From Amycolatopsis aidingensis (GTDB lineage Bacteria; Actinomycetota; Actinomycetes; Mycobacteriales; Pseudonocardiaceae): a stretch of 64,000 bases of DNA. The stretch is from contig NZ_CP076538.1 of NCBI RefSeq assembly GCF_018885265.1, forward strand, positions 1,214,001 through 1,278,000, written 5' to 3'. The position numbers and the translations under genes are program-made. Within the stretch, counting starts at the first letter, position 1. The number at the start of each line of letters is the position of its first letter. The notes below the pieces were generated by a model, which saw only the letters and a list, made by a program, of their open reading frames with translations, was not told the DNA's origin and did no database searches. Positions 29,882 to 38,000 of this stretch are shown piece by piece.

Positions 29882-30540
29882 TCCGGGTACTGCTCGCCGA
29901 CGACGAGGCGATGGTGCGCGCGGGGGTACGCGCCATCCTGGGCACCGACCAGGAGATCGAGGTGGTCGCCGAGGCCGAGGACGGTCGCGCCGCGGTGGAG
30001 CAGGTGCGGCTGACCAGGCCGGACGTCGCACTGCTCGACATCAGGATGCCCAAACTGGACGGGCTGGCCGCCGCGGCCGAGATCCGTAAGGTGCATCCGC
30101 GGACCGCCGTGCTGGTGCTGACCACCTTCGGCGAGGACGCCTATATCGCGCGGGCGCTGGGCGAGGGGGCCAGCGGGTTCCTGCTCAAGTCCGGAGATCC
30201 GCGCGAGCTGCTGGCCGGGGTGCACGCGGTGGCCGAGGGGGCGGCCTTCCTCTCGCCCAAGGTGGCGCAGCGGGTGATCACGCATCTCGCCGAGGGCAGG
30301 CTCGCCCAGGGCGCGGCGGCGCGGGAGCGGATCTCCGCGCTCACCGAGCGGGAGCGCGAGGTGCTGGCCCTGGTCGGGTCCGGGTTGTCCAATGCGGACA
30401 TCGCGAGCCGGTTGCACGTGGTGGAGGGCACGGTCAAGGCGTACATGACCGCGATCCTGAACCGGCTGGACGTCCGGAACCGGGTGCAGGCCGCGATCCT
30501 TGCCTACGAAGCCGGGCTGGTTCCCCGCGCACCTCGTTAG
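29878..30540 (+). CDS. NarL/LuxR-type response regulator
   Basis: 220 residues. The receiver domain has acidic pocket DDE at 8-10 and phospho-acceptor Asp54 in LLDIRMPKLDG, and the C-terminal LuxR helix-turn-helix reads LTEREREVLALVGSGLSNADIASRLHV. The start is a TTG overlapping the kinase stop by 4 bases, chosen because it begins exactly at the conserved IRVLLADDE. It is the cognate partner of the kinase just upstream; target genes are not known. Confidence 0.92.
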   Translation: MIRVLLADDEAMVRAGVRAILGTDQEIEVVAEAEDGRAAVEQVRLTRPDVALLDIRMPKLDGLAAAAEIRKVHPRTAVLVLTTFGEDAYIARALGEGASGFLLKSGDPRELLAGVHAVAEGAAFLSPKVAQRVITHLAEGRLAQGAAARERISALTEREREVLALVGSGLSNADIASRLHVVEGTVKAYMTAILNRLDVRNRVQAAILAYEAGLVPRAPR

Positions 30541-30574
30541 CGGGGACGGCACCCGCGCAGGCAGAATGCGGCCC

Positions 30575-31393
30575 ATGTCTTCGGCCCGCCGAGCCCGCCG
30601 CCGTGTCAGCCTCGTCGACCTGACCATGCTTGCGCTCGCGATCGTCTCGGTCGGGCTGCTCGGGTACGTCACGTTCTCGCCGGTCTCCGAGCAGACGGCA
30701 CACCTGGTGTTCGTGATCGACACCTCGATCTGCGGGGTTTTCGCCATCGAGTTCCTGTGGCGCTGGCGGAAGGCCCGCTGGGAGAAGCGGTTCCCGCTGC
30801 GCAACTGGTACGAGATCCTCGGGATGATCCCGATCGCGCACCCGGCGCTGCGCGGGTTCCGGCTGCTGCGGATCGTGGTCGTGCTGATGCGCCTTGCCCG
30901 CACCGCGGACCGGACCTTCGGCGAGCAGTTCACCCAGCGCCTGGTCGAGCGCATGTCCCGGCCGATCGTGCTGGCGATCAAGAAGCCGATTACGGTCGCC
31001 GTGCTGGATGAGGTGGTGAAGGTGCTGGAGACCGGGAACTATCCGGAGAACCTGGCCAGGTCGCTGGACGAGAACCGCGTCATGTTGCGCGCGATCATTG
31101 CCGAGAAGCTGAAGAACGACCCGCAGGCCGGGCGGCTGTCCAGGCTGCCCTTCCACGACGAGATCGTGCAGTCGGTAGTGGACACGGCGATGCGGGTGAC
31201 CCTCGAGGTGCTCACCGACCCGCGGATCGACGAGTTCTTCGCCCACGTGGTGCGGGAGAACCGCGAGCAGATCCGCAAGGCGGTCGTGCTGGGCCTGCAC
31301 GAGCAGGATGACGAGGAACTCGCCGCGCGGTTGCCGACTCACCCGCAACGGGAGCGGTACTACCGCGGTGAGCAGGAGGTCAGCCCTCCGTGA
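30575..31393 (+). CDS. Voltage-sensor-like ion transport protein without an obvious pore
   Basis: About 272 residues. The N-terminal third has four short membrane segments matching S1-S4: LTMLALAIVSVGLLGYV, an S2 with FAIEFLWRW, an S3 near WYEILGMIPI, and an S4 with regularly spaced arginines (LRGFRLLRIVVVLMRLAR). No S5-P-S6 pore follows; instead there is a long soluble helical domain. It could be a voltage sensor, a proton channel-like protein or an accessory subunit. The ATG at 30566 is an alternative start. Its end overlaps the convergent lipoprotein gene by 14 bases. Confidence 0.65.
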   Translation: MSSARRARRRVSLVDLTMLALAIVSVGLLGYVTFSPVSEQTAHLVFVIDTSICGVFAIEFLWRWRKARWEKRFPLRNWYEILGMIPIAHPALRGFRLLRIVVVLMRLARTADRTFGEQFTQRLVERMSRPIVLAIKKPITVAVLDEVVKVLETGNYPENLARSLDENRVMLRAIIAEKLKNDPQAGRLSRLPFHDEIVQSVVDTAMRVTLEVLTDPRIDEFFAHVVRENREQIRKAVVLGLHEQDDEELAARLPTHPQRERYYRGEQEVSPP

Positions 31394-32225
31394 CCTCCGG
31401 TGGGTCCGGCAACCGGTAGCCGGAGGGGCCGATGTTGTGTTCCAGCGCGTCCAGCCAGGTACCGGTGTCGATCATCTTTTCGATCGCCTCGTTGATCGCC
31501 GACCTGGTCGCGGCGTCCCCCTTGCGCAGCCCCACCCCGTAGCGCTCGGTGGAGAACTGCTTGCCGACCACCTCCAGCAGCTCCGGGTGCTCGGCGGCAT
31601 AGCCGGCCAGGATCACCGCGTCGGTGGTCACCGCGTCCACCTGCCCGGCCAGCAGCGCGGTGACACAGTCCCGGTAGCGCGGGTACTCGACCAGCTCGAC
31701 GGACTGGGCGAACCGGTCGCGGACCTGCTGGGCCGAGGTGGACCCGGCGACCGAGCAGAGCTTGCGGCCGTTCAGCGTGTCCGGCCCGGTGATCTCCGCC
31801 GAAGGGTGCCGTACCAGCAGGTCCTGGCCGGTCTCGAAGTACGGCCCGGCGAAGGCGACCTGCTTCTTGCGGCTCTCGGTGATCGAGTAGGCGGCCACGA
31901 CCAGGTCGACCCGCCCCGAGGTGAGGTCCTCCTCCCTGGTCGCCGAGGTCGTCTCGCGCCAGGTGATATCCGCCGGGTCCACCCCGAGCTCACCGGCGAC
32001 GTAGCTGGCGACCTCCACGTCGAACCCGGTGAACCGGCCGTCCACCGTGCGCTCGGAAAGGCCGGGCTGGTCCAGCCGGATACCGATGGTGAGCCGTTCG
32101 CTGTCGTTGATCTCCGCCAGCAGCGAGCCGGGTTCGGCCTCCGACCCGGAGGTACAGCCCGTCGCCAGGACCGTGCTGGCCAGGGAAACCACCGCCAGCA
32201 CGAGCGTGGGCCGATCCAGCCGCAT
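31380..32225 (-). CDS. Glutamate/polar amino-acid binding lipoprotein (SBP family 3)
   Basis: 281 residues. A lipoprotein signal peptide ends in LATGC, so it should be anchored outside the membrane. The mature part has the bacterial SBP_3 pattern: LTIGIRLDQPGLSER, FTGFDVEVASYVAGELG, LVVAAYSITESRKKQVAFAGPYF and a final NEAIEKMIDTGTWLDAL. It resembles GluB. No permease or ATPase genes are adjacent, so it is an orphan. The start at 32225 is preferred because GGAGGG lies 9 bases upstream; an ATG at 32234 is possible. Confidence 0.87.
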   Translation of the reverse strand: MRLDRPTLVLAVVSLASTVLATGCTSGSEAEPGSLLAEINDSERLTIGIRLDQPGLSERTVDGRFTGFDVEVASYVAGELGVDPADITWRETTSATREEDLTSGRVDLVVAAYSITESRKKQVAFAGPYFETGQDLLVRHPSAEITGPDTLNGRKLCSVAGSTSAQQVRDRFAQSVELVEYPRYRDCVTALLAGQVDAVTTDAVILAGYAAEHPELLEVVGKQFSTERYGVGLRKGDAATRSAINEAIEKMIDTGTWLDALEHNIGPSGYRLPDPPEVTEG

Positions 32226-32426
32226 GGCAGTCATCCCTCCGTCGAGCCCATCCAACCGGGTAGTGCAGGTGGTCCAGTCTCAGGGCCAGGGCGCAGCAGG
32301 GGAACCACCCTGGAGGTCGGCGCGTCGCGCTGACCAGGAGGAGTGAGATGGCACCCCCCATGGTGGCGCGTACGCGGACGTGAGGTAACGTAGGGACGTA
32401 CGAGATGCGGGGTTCATCCCGCACCC

Positions 32427-32499
32427 GGGGCTATGGCGCAGCTGGTAGCGCACCTCACTGGCAGTGAGGGGGTCAGGGGTTCGAGTCCCCTTAGCTCCA
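32427..32499 (+). tRNA. tRNA-Ala (anticodon GGC)
   Basis: A 73-base cloverleaf. The acceptor arms GGGGCTA and TAGCTCC pair with a G3-U70 wobble, the alanine identity element. The anticodon stem CCTCA/TGAGG encloses CTGGCAG, giving anticodon GGC. The T arm GGGGTTCGAGTCCCC is standard. CCA is not encoded. The decayed accessory DNA starting within 1 kb downstream makes it a possible integration site. Confidence 0.95.
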
Positions 32500-32506
32500 C
32501 GTCAAA

Positions 32507-32544
32507 AAGCGGCAGGTGAGGGCGCATGCCCTCACCTGCCGCTT
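32507..32544 (+). terminator. Hairpin terminator after tRNA-Ala
   Basis: A perfect 17-bp stem (AAGCGGCAGGTGAGGGC with its complement) around a GCAT loop, 7 bases after the tRNA. It would end the tRNA transcript and also lies at the 3' side of the convergent VOC gene. Confidence 0.85.
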
Positions 32545-32652
32545 CCGTCTATCCGCGATCAAGCGGCTGTCATGCCAAATCCGTGCCAGATCAGGCGGCC
32601 GACTCCCCCCGGTTCTGGACGACCTACGACCCCGAGGTGGTCAGGGCCGCGC

Positions 32653-33249
32653 TCAAGCGCCTGGACGCGGCTCAGGCCCCTTGGTCCGTTCGACGAGCTC
32701 GTCGCGGTACTCCTGTACCGCCTGAAACTCCGGTTCGTCGCCGGTCGCCCGCTTCAATGCGCCTTCCAGGATCTTCAGTCCCTGGCGTTCGTCGCCGCGC
32801 GCATCCGCCTGTCTCGCGGCGTTCTCCATGGCTTTGCCGAGCTTGGTCTGCGCCTCGGGTTCTTTGGCGGCCTTGTGGATCCGGATCCAGTTGCCGCCAG
32901 GGTCGACGACGGTGAACCCGGTGTACCGGTCGTTGCGCAGCCGTGGCCGGGTCATGCGCGGGATGCCGGAGAGGAGCAGTTTTCCGTGCACGGACCGCAT
33001 CCCCGCCGCGAAGGCCTCGAACAGCTCGCTGGTGTCCGCCACGATGACCAGGCACGTGCTGTATGACTGCGCCGGGTCGTAGTCGTCCATCCCGAAGAAG
33101 TGCAGGTTGATGTCTTCCCGTCGTACCGCGACGTGCGGGTTCGGCCGCGTCTGCCGGTAGGTGATCTCGAAGCCGAGCATCTCGTAGAACGACGCGATCT
33201 CGTCGATGGATGGACAGGGCAGGAGCGGAATGGTCAGTTCGTTCGCCAT
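32653..33249 (-). CDS. VOC (glyoxalase/bleomycin-resistance fold) protein
   Basis: 198 residues. The first 125 form one VOC unit (LTIPLLPCPSIDEIASFYEMLGFEITYRQ ... YTGFTVVDPGGNWIRIH); the rest is a charged helical tail with a TPR-like pattern (GDERQGLKILEGALKRATGDEPEFQAVQEYRDEL). Related proteins bind or sequester small toxic compounds or catalyse metal-dependent reactions; no substrate can be read from the sequence. Confidence 0.8.
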   Translation of the reverse strand: MANELTIPLLPCPSIDEIASFYEMLGFEITYRQTRPNPHVAVRREDINLHFFGMDDYDPAQSYSTCLVIVADTSELFEAFAAGMRSVHGKLLLSGIPRMTRPRLRNDRYTGFTVVDPGGNWIRIHKAAKEPEAQTKLGKAMENAARQADARGDERQGLKILEGALKRATGDEPEFQAVQEYRDELVERTKGPEPRPGA

Positions 33250-33388
33250 CGCCCGAAGCTAAGCCCGGACCTGCCGGAACGACACCGAGCTATTTGCTCA
33301 TGCGAACAGCATGGCGGTCGCGCCCAACGGCGACATGCCAGGTTCGAGCGCCCCGACAACATCCGCTTCCCACTGCTCGCGATAGCGG

Positions 33389-33628
33389 TCATCGCCCACC
33401 ACTGCCGCCGCGAACCGCACAAGCAACAACGCGACTCTCATTGCGCCGTCCTCGGCGCTCAACGCGCGCCACCCAGGCCGGCACCTCCAACCGAAGGGCG
33501 AGGTTGAGCATGTTGCCGAAGTCGAGCAGCAAGGTGAGGCCGACGACGACGCCCATGAGCACGGTCTTAACGACGGTGGTCCCGTTCGAAGCTGATCGAT
33601 CTGGCAACCTCACTGCTGACCGGGTCAT
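33389..33628 (-). pseudogene. N-terminal fragment of a DUF2637-like membrane protein
   Basis: The reverse strand reads KTVLMGVVVGLTLLLDFGN then MLNLALRLEVPAWVA, after which the reading becomes basic and unrelated. This looks like the N-terminal half of the membrane proteins common in actinomycete integrative elements, in which VPxWVAPLVAPAVDL normally follows. A matching C-terminal half is found near 57.0 kb. The rest of 33250-33660 holds no other gene I can support. Confidence 0.4.
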
Positions 33629-33659
33629 CGAGCACCACCTGCTTCGACGCGCGGGCGTC

Positions 33660-34060
33660 CATTGCTGTCTCGCGTAGGGATGCCGCGTTCACGCAGCTTG
33701 TTCGGCACGGTGGTGTGGTTGACGCCCGGGTGCTGGCCGGACTCGTGCCAGGGATCAGCCGAGGTTGTAGACGTGGACGGCGTGGTCGATCTGGTCGGGG
33801 GAGAGGCTGCGGCGGCGCATCGGTACGCCGTGCCGGTGGAGGATGGTGCTGACGGTTCGCCGTTCGATGCCGAACCGGTCACCGAGTTCGTACACCGTCG
33901 CCCCGGACCGGCAATCGGCGATCAACTCTTCGATTTGATCGGCACCGAGTTGCCGGACCCGCCGGGGCCGGTCCCGTCTGGTCGACGGCGGCTCGGGTGC
34001 ATCGAGGCTGGGAAGCTTCTCACGCAGCTCTTCCAGCCCTCTGACCTGCGGGCTTGTGCA
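33660..34060 (-). pseudogene. Recombinase-type helix-turn-helix protein remnant
   Basis: Translating the reverse strand from about 34058 gives [18 protein letters not shown], then [35 protein letters not shown] and [21 protein letters not shown] follows where related proteins have Trp (VYNLG-stop-SLARV), then a frameshift, then NHTTVPNKLRERGIPTRDSNGRPR. This double helix-turn-helix pattern is typical of the C-terminus of actinobacterial site-specific recombinases. The catalytic N-terminal part is missing, so this is a dead remnant of a mobile element. Confidence 0.6.
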
Positions 34061-34221
34061 GAGTAACCCTCTCGCTCTCCTGGCCTGTCCGGTCGGGATG
34101 GGGCTGATGATGCGGCGCGGTCAGGGGCCTGAGGACAAGAGCGCGCAGGTGAATCAGCTGCGCGCCGAGGTCGAGCAGCTCAGGCCGAACGTGCCGCGGA
34201 GCGTGCGGAAGGACCTCGGTG

Positions 34222-34497
34222 ATGTCCACGCTGATCGCCGCACTCGTCGCCGTCGGTGTACTCACCGCGGTGTACTTCGTCTGTCTGCGACCGATGTGGC
34301 GGGGTCAGTGCGGGATGATGACTGCGCAGCAGGACGCGGGGCTCGACCGACAGATTGCCGAGTTGCGCGAAGAGATTCGGGTACTGAGGGCGCAGGACTC
34401 GCTGGGTGTCGGCCAGGGGGTGGCGGGGCGTGGCGGGTTACATCGCCAGGAGCATGTAGGCCATCGCGCCGATCATGGTGACGAGGCTGACACGTAG
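34222..34497 (+). CDS. Small single-pass membrane protein with coiled-coil-like tail
   Basis: About 91 residues: a hydrophobic helix (LIAALVAVGVLTAVYFVCL), then WRGQCGMMTAQQDAGLDRQIAELREEIRVLRAQ, a short heptad-like stretch. AAGGACC lies upstream. The last 60 bases overlap the convergent DUF5134 gene. Family unknown. The preceding GTG-initiated reading from 34056 ([18 protein letters not shown]...) may be a second tiny membrane protein but is not annotated. Confidence 0.45.
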   Translation: MSTLIAALVAVGVLTAVYFVCLRPMWRGQCGMMTAQQDAGLDRQIAELREEIRVLRAQDSLGVGQGVAGRGGLHRQEHVGHRADHGDEADT

Positions 34498-34986
34498 AGC
34501 CGGTGGCGCCGGTCGGATCGGCCTCGGCGCCTCCTGGGCGGAGGCGGGTCGGTAGTTGCGGTCCCACCTGCCGAGTATCCAACCGATGCCGGTCATGACC
34601 AGGTAGACAACCAGTATGTAGCTGAGGAGTGGTGTTCGCGCGGTCATCGGCAGGAACATGTAGACCATGACGGCCATTTCTACAGTGATTAGAATCCAGA
34701 GTGGATTGAGAACGCTTTCGCGTAGCCGGAAAGACATGGCTGCGACAAGGGATCCTGTTGCTGCCGCAGTGAAAGCGGCGGCACCGGCCTCGTGGGGTAT
34801 CCAGTGCACCGGATGTGGCAGGTACATGTAGGCCATGCCGCTGGCCATCAGGACGTGCCCGATGTGCCAGAGACGGCGCTGGCCGGTCATGACCCAGACG
34901 TGGCGCAGGTGGACGAGTGCGACGGCGCAGGACGCCACAACCCATACAACACGAAGCCATCCGGGCAGCAGCGCTGTGTGTTCCAT
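34438..34986 (-). CDS. DUF5134-type multi-pass membrane protein
   Basis: 182 residues with about five membrane helices and repeated Met/His-rich patterns (HVWVMTGQRRLWHIGHVLMASGMAYMYLPHPVHW; MAVMVYMFLPM; MIGAMAYMLLAM). These match actinobacterial DUF5134 proteins, which often accompany metal-handling genes. The His and Met residues inside helices suggest copper contact, but this is inference. It lies before the TlpA-CcdA pair on the same strand. Confidence 0.7.
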   Translation of the reverse strand: MEHTALLPGWLRVVWVVASCAVALVHLRHVWVMTGQRRLWHIGHVLMASGMAYMYLPHPVHWIPHEAGAAAFTAAATGSLVAAMSFRLRESVLNPLWILITVEMAVMVYMFLPMTARTPLLSYILVVYLVMTGIGWILGRWDRNYRPASAQEAPRPIRPAPPALRVSLVTMIGAMAYMLLAM

Positions 34987-35095
34987 GTGCCGATGGGATC
35001 CTCTTCCAGCTTGGTTGTCCGTTTTGTAGTGATAGTCGGGAATGGCTGAGGGCTGTCGTCACCGGGGCCTCCCGGAGCGTGGCGCCGAGCCGGGT

Positions 35096-35752
35096 TCAGG
35101 GGTTCGCACGGCGATGACGTTCCACGGCGGCGTGCACCTCGTCGGGGCTGTGGAACACGGGCGGGTCGGTGATGCGCACGACGGAGCCATCCGGCCGGAC
35201 GAGATAGTTGACCGGGAGGACCGGCGGCGTGCTCAGCGCACGCTCGACGCGCCCGTCGCCGTCGTAGAGCGACGGGTAGGACACGCCGACCTCGCCCAGG
35301 AACTTCAGCGCGGCCGAGGCCCGGTCCTGGACATTCACCCCGAGAACGGGAACCGAGTCGGCACGCTCGGCGTAGCGGGCCAGCACCGGCATTTCTTCCC
35401 GGCAGGGACCGCACCAGGATGCCCACAGATTCAGCAGGGTGGTCTTCCCGGCCAGTGCGGTGCCGATGTCCACCGTGCCGGGCGTGCCCAGACACGGGGC
35501 GTGCACCCCGGCCAGCGGGCCGGCTGGGACGGGTGCGCCTGAAGCCGGACTAGGGCAGGGCTGCAAAGCGGCACGCTCGCGCAACGGCGCCAGCACCGCG
35601 TCGCTCTCCCCAGCCCCGTCGGGACGGGACGATCCGGGCGTGCCCTGGTCGGTTCGCGGGGCGTCCGTCTCGCCGGTGCCCGGCCAGAGCGCCACGATGC
35701 CCGCGACCGCCAGGACGACCACCGCGATGGTCCACCGTGCCGCGCTCGACAT
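35096..35752 (-). CDS. TlpA/ResA-type thiol-disulfide oxidoreductase
   Basis: 218 residues. An N-terminal membrane anchor (WTIAVVVLAVAGIVALWP) precedes a thioredoxin fold with active site WCGPC (Cys114, Cys117) and the cis-Pro region TPPVLPVNYLV. Two further Cys (66 and 87) lie before the domain. It would act outside the membrane, reduced by the adjacent CcdA, to keep apocytochrome or other extracytoplasmic thiols reduced. Confidence 0.9.
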   Translation of the reverse strand: MSSAARWTIAVVVLAVAGIVALWPGTGETDAPRTDQGTPGSSRPDGAGESDAVLAPLRERAALQPCPSPASGAPVPAGPLAGVHAPCLGTPGTVDIGTALAGKTTLLNLWASWCGPCREEMPVLARYAERADSVPVLGVNVQDRASAALKFLGEVGVSYPSLYDGDGRVERALSTPPVLPVNYLVRPDGSVVRITDPPVFHSPDEVHAAVERHRRANP

Positions 35753-35789
35753 CCTCCACCTCCAGGATTGTGTGGGCCGAAATGGGTGT

Positions 35790-36512
35790 TCAGATCGGAG
35801 GCCAGCCCAGCTGCGCGTAGAGGCCGAGCAACCGGCTCATGAGGACGGTCCAGCCTCCGGTCAGGACGGCGATGCCCATCGCGACGAGGATGACGCCGCC
35901 GGCGATCTCGATCCGGCGCGCGTGGCGCTGGAGCCAGCCGATCCGCATGCGACCGCGTGCCAGTCCGGTCGCCAGCACCAGGAACGGGACACCGAGGCCG
36001 AGCGAGTAGGCCAGCAACAGCAGCGTGCCGCGGCCGACGGTGCCGGTGCTGGCGGCGGTGGCGAGGATCGAGGCCAGCACGGGCCCGACACACGGGGTCC
36101 AGCCGAACGCGAAGGCCGCACCGAGCGGCAGAGCGCCCGCCGGGCCGCGGCCGACGCGGGCAAGGTCGAAGCGCAGTTGGCGGTGCAGCAGGGGGATTCG
36201 GACCAGCCCGGTCAGGGTCAGGCCCATGAGCACGATGAGGGTCCCACCGGCCAGGTTGATCACGCGCAGGTTGCTGGCCAGCAGGAAGCCGAGGGCGGAC
36301 GCCGTGGCGCCGAGCGTGGTGAACACCGCCGAGAAGCCCACCACGAACAGCAGCGCCCCGGTGAGGACACGCCGGGCCGGTGCGGGCGCTGGGCCGGCGG
36401 AGAGTCCGGAGACGTAGGAAACGTAGCCGGGCAGCAGGGGCAGCGTGCAGGGAGAGGCGAAGGAGACGAGCCCGGCGACCAGCGCAAGACAGGCCAGCGT
36501 CAGGAACTCCAC
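35790..36512 (-). CDS. ccdA: Cytochrome c biogenesis protein CcdA
   Basis: About 240 residues with six membrane helices and the two redox cysteines in ASPCTLPLLPGYVS and GWTPCVGPVL. It carries electrons from cytoplasmic thioredoxin to outer thiol proteins. The GTG start at VEFLTLACLALVAG is favoured by GGGAGG upstream. It forms a pair with the TlpA gene 37 bases downstream, and it diverges from the ccm operon, sharing the operator region at 36582-36616. Confidence 0.93.
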   Translation of the reverse strand: MEFLTLACLALVAGLVSFASPCTLPLLPGYVSYVSGLSAGPAPAPARRVLTGALLFVVGFSAVFTTLGATASALGFLLASNLRVINLAGGTLIVLMGLTLTGLVRIPLLHRQLRFDLARVGRGPAGALPLGAAFAFGWTPCVGPVLASILATAASTGTVGRGTLLLLAYSLGLGVPFLVLATGLARGRMRIGWLQRHARRIEIAGGVILVAMGIAVLTGGWTVLMSRLLGLYAQLGWPPI

Positions 36513-36581
36513 GCGCGTCGCCTCCCGTCCCGTCCGGCGGGCACGCACCCCTGGTTCGTGCCCGCTGCCTTGTGCCGTAGT

Positions 36582-36616
36582 CTACTTCTTCAAGTAGTAC
36601 GTACGTAGATAGTAGG
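36582..36616. promoter_or_regulatory. GTACGTAGATAGTAG operator at the ccm/ccdA divergent promoter
   Basis: CTACTTCTTCAAGTAG (a 6-bp inverted repeat) is followed by TACGTACGTAGATAGTAGG. The 15-mer GTACGTAGATAGTAG at 36601 occurs exactly, on the other strand, at 44675-44689. It sits just upstream of ccmA and within the divergent region to ccdA, suggesting control by a BlaI-type repressor encoded on the same island. Confidence 0.65.
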
Positions 36617-36639
36617 TAAGTAAGCCCTGGAGCCCGGCC

Positions 36640-37320
36640 ATGTCCAGCCCGCAGCCCGACACCGCGCCCGTGGCGACGCTGTTCGGTGTCGCGGTCGACG
36701 TGGAGTGCACCGCCGTGCTGCGGGGTGTCGACCTGACCGTGGCCGCGGGCGAATGCCTGGGACTGGTGGGGGCCAACGGGTCGGGCAAGAGCACCCTGCT
36801 GCGCGTGCTGGCGACCCTGCTGCCGCCGGTCGGCGGGCGCGGCCAGATCCTCGGCGCGGCGCTGGGCAGCGCCGGTTGTGCCGCGGTGCGCCCGCGGATC
36901 GTGCTGGTCGGCCATGCCGCCGCGCTGTACCCGCGGCTGACGTTGCGGGAGAACCTGCAGTTCGTGGCCCGGCTGACCGGGCGGGCTGAGCGGGCGGCTG
37001 ACGACGCGCTGGAGGCGGTCGGGCTGGGTTCCGCGCGGGACCGCCGGGCGGAGGTGTGCTCGCAGGGCATGCTGCGGCGGGCCGAGCTGGCCAGGGTGCT
37101 GCTGTCCGAGCCCCGGTTGCTGCTGCTCGACGAGGCGCACGCGGGCCTGGATGCCGCGTCGGTCGGCCTGGTCGAGGCCGTCGTCGAGCGGGTGCGTGAC
37201 GGCGGCGGCACGAGCGTGGTGGTCTCACACGACCACCCGCGGCTGCGCGGCCTCGCCGATCGGCTGGTGGAGATCGCCGACGGACGGGTGGTACCGGTGC
37301 GGGAGGGGGCCGCGGCGTGA
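36640..37320 (+). CDS. ccmA: Heme exporter ATPase CcmA
   Basis: ABC ATPase of System I cytochrome c maturation, which drives release of holo-CcmE. 226 residues with Walker A GANGSGKST (44-52), a signature-like CSQGMLRRAELA, Walker B LLLLDEAHAGLD and the switch His in VVVSHDH. First gene of a nine-gene run with overlapping starts and stops. Confidence 0.88.
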   Translation: MSSPQPDTAPVATLFGVAVDVECTAVLRGVDLTVAAGECLGLVGANGSGKSTLLRVLATLLPPVGGRGQILGAALGSAGCAAVRPRIVLVGHAAALYPRLTLRENLQFVARLTGRAERAADDALEAVGLGSARDRRAEVCSQGMLRRAELARVLLSEPRLLLLDEAHAGLDAASVGLVEAVVERVRDGGGTSVVVSHDHPRLRGLADRLVEIADGRVVPVREGAAA

Positions 37321-38000
37321 CAGCCGTGACGGTTCCGGGGGCGCTGCGGCAGGGGGTCGAGCTGGCTCGCAAGGATCTGCGGCTGGAGCTGCGCGCCGGG
37401 GAGGCCCTGCTGGTGACCGCTCCGTTCGGGGCGGTGGCGTTGCTGCTGGTGCCGCTGGCGGTGGGCAGCGACGTGCCGCTGCTACGGCAGGTCGGACCGG
37501 GTCTGTACTGGGTGGTCGTGGTGTTGTTCGGCGTGCTGGTGACGCTGCGGCAGAGCGCGGTGGACGATCCGGCGCTGGCGGCGATGCTGCGGCTGTGCGG
37601 AGTGCATCCGGGTGTGCGGCTCGGTGGCCGGGCGGCGGCGAACGCGGTGCTGCTGCTGGCGTTCGAGGTGCTGCTGGCGCCGGTCGCGGTGGTGCTCTAC
37701 GACCCGGAGGTGTCCGGCTGGCCGTGGCTGCTGGCGGCGTTGCCGCTGGTGGCCGCCGGGCTGGCGGTGCTGGGCACGCTGGCGAACGCGCTCGCGCACG
37801 GGCTGGCCGGGCGGACCACGCTCGGGTCACTGCTGGTCGTGCCGGTGGCGCTGCCGCTGCTGCTGGGCGCGAGCCAGACGCTGGAGGTCGCCCGCTACGG
37901 CCGGGCTCCGTGGTCGTGGTTGTTGCTCATGCTGACGGTGGACCTCGCCACGGCGGTGGCCGTGGGGTTGACCGCCCGGCACCTTGAGGAGTCCACATGA
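37317..38000 (+). CDS. ccmB: Heme exporter membrane subunit CcmB
   Basis: 227 residues with about six membrane helices, beginning with GVELARKDLRLELRAGEALLVTAPFGAVALL, the family N-terminus. It partners CcmA in the CcmABC complex. The GTG start overlaps the ccmA stop by 4 bases. Confidence 0.85.
   Translation: MTAVTVPGALRQGVELARKDLRLELRAGEALLVTAPFGAVALLLVPLAVGSDVPLLRQVGPGLYWVVVVLFGVLVTLRQSAVDDPALAAMLRLCGVHPGVRLGGRAAANAVLLLAFEVLLAPVAVVLYDPEVSGWPWLLAALPLVAAGLAVLGTLANALAHGLAGRTTLGSLLVVPVALPLLLGASQTLEVARYGRAPWSWLLLMLTVDLATAVAVGLTARHLEEST

Noticed and set aside
32545-32652. Possible integrase C-terminus or attachment site after tRNA-Ala
   Set aside because: A few codons look integrase-like on the reverse strand, but no catalytic Tyr motif and no repeat of the tRNA 3' end was found in the window.
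34056-34481. GTG-initiated reading with a short Leu-rich start
   Set aside because: Only the first 45 residues look protein-like; the rest is an Arg/Gly-rich shadow of the next small gene.
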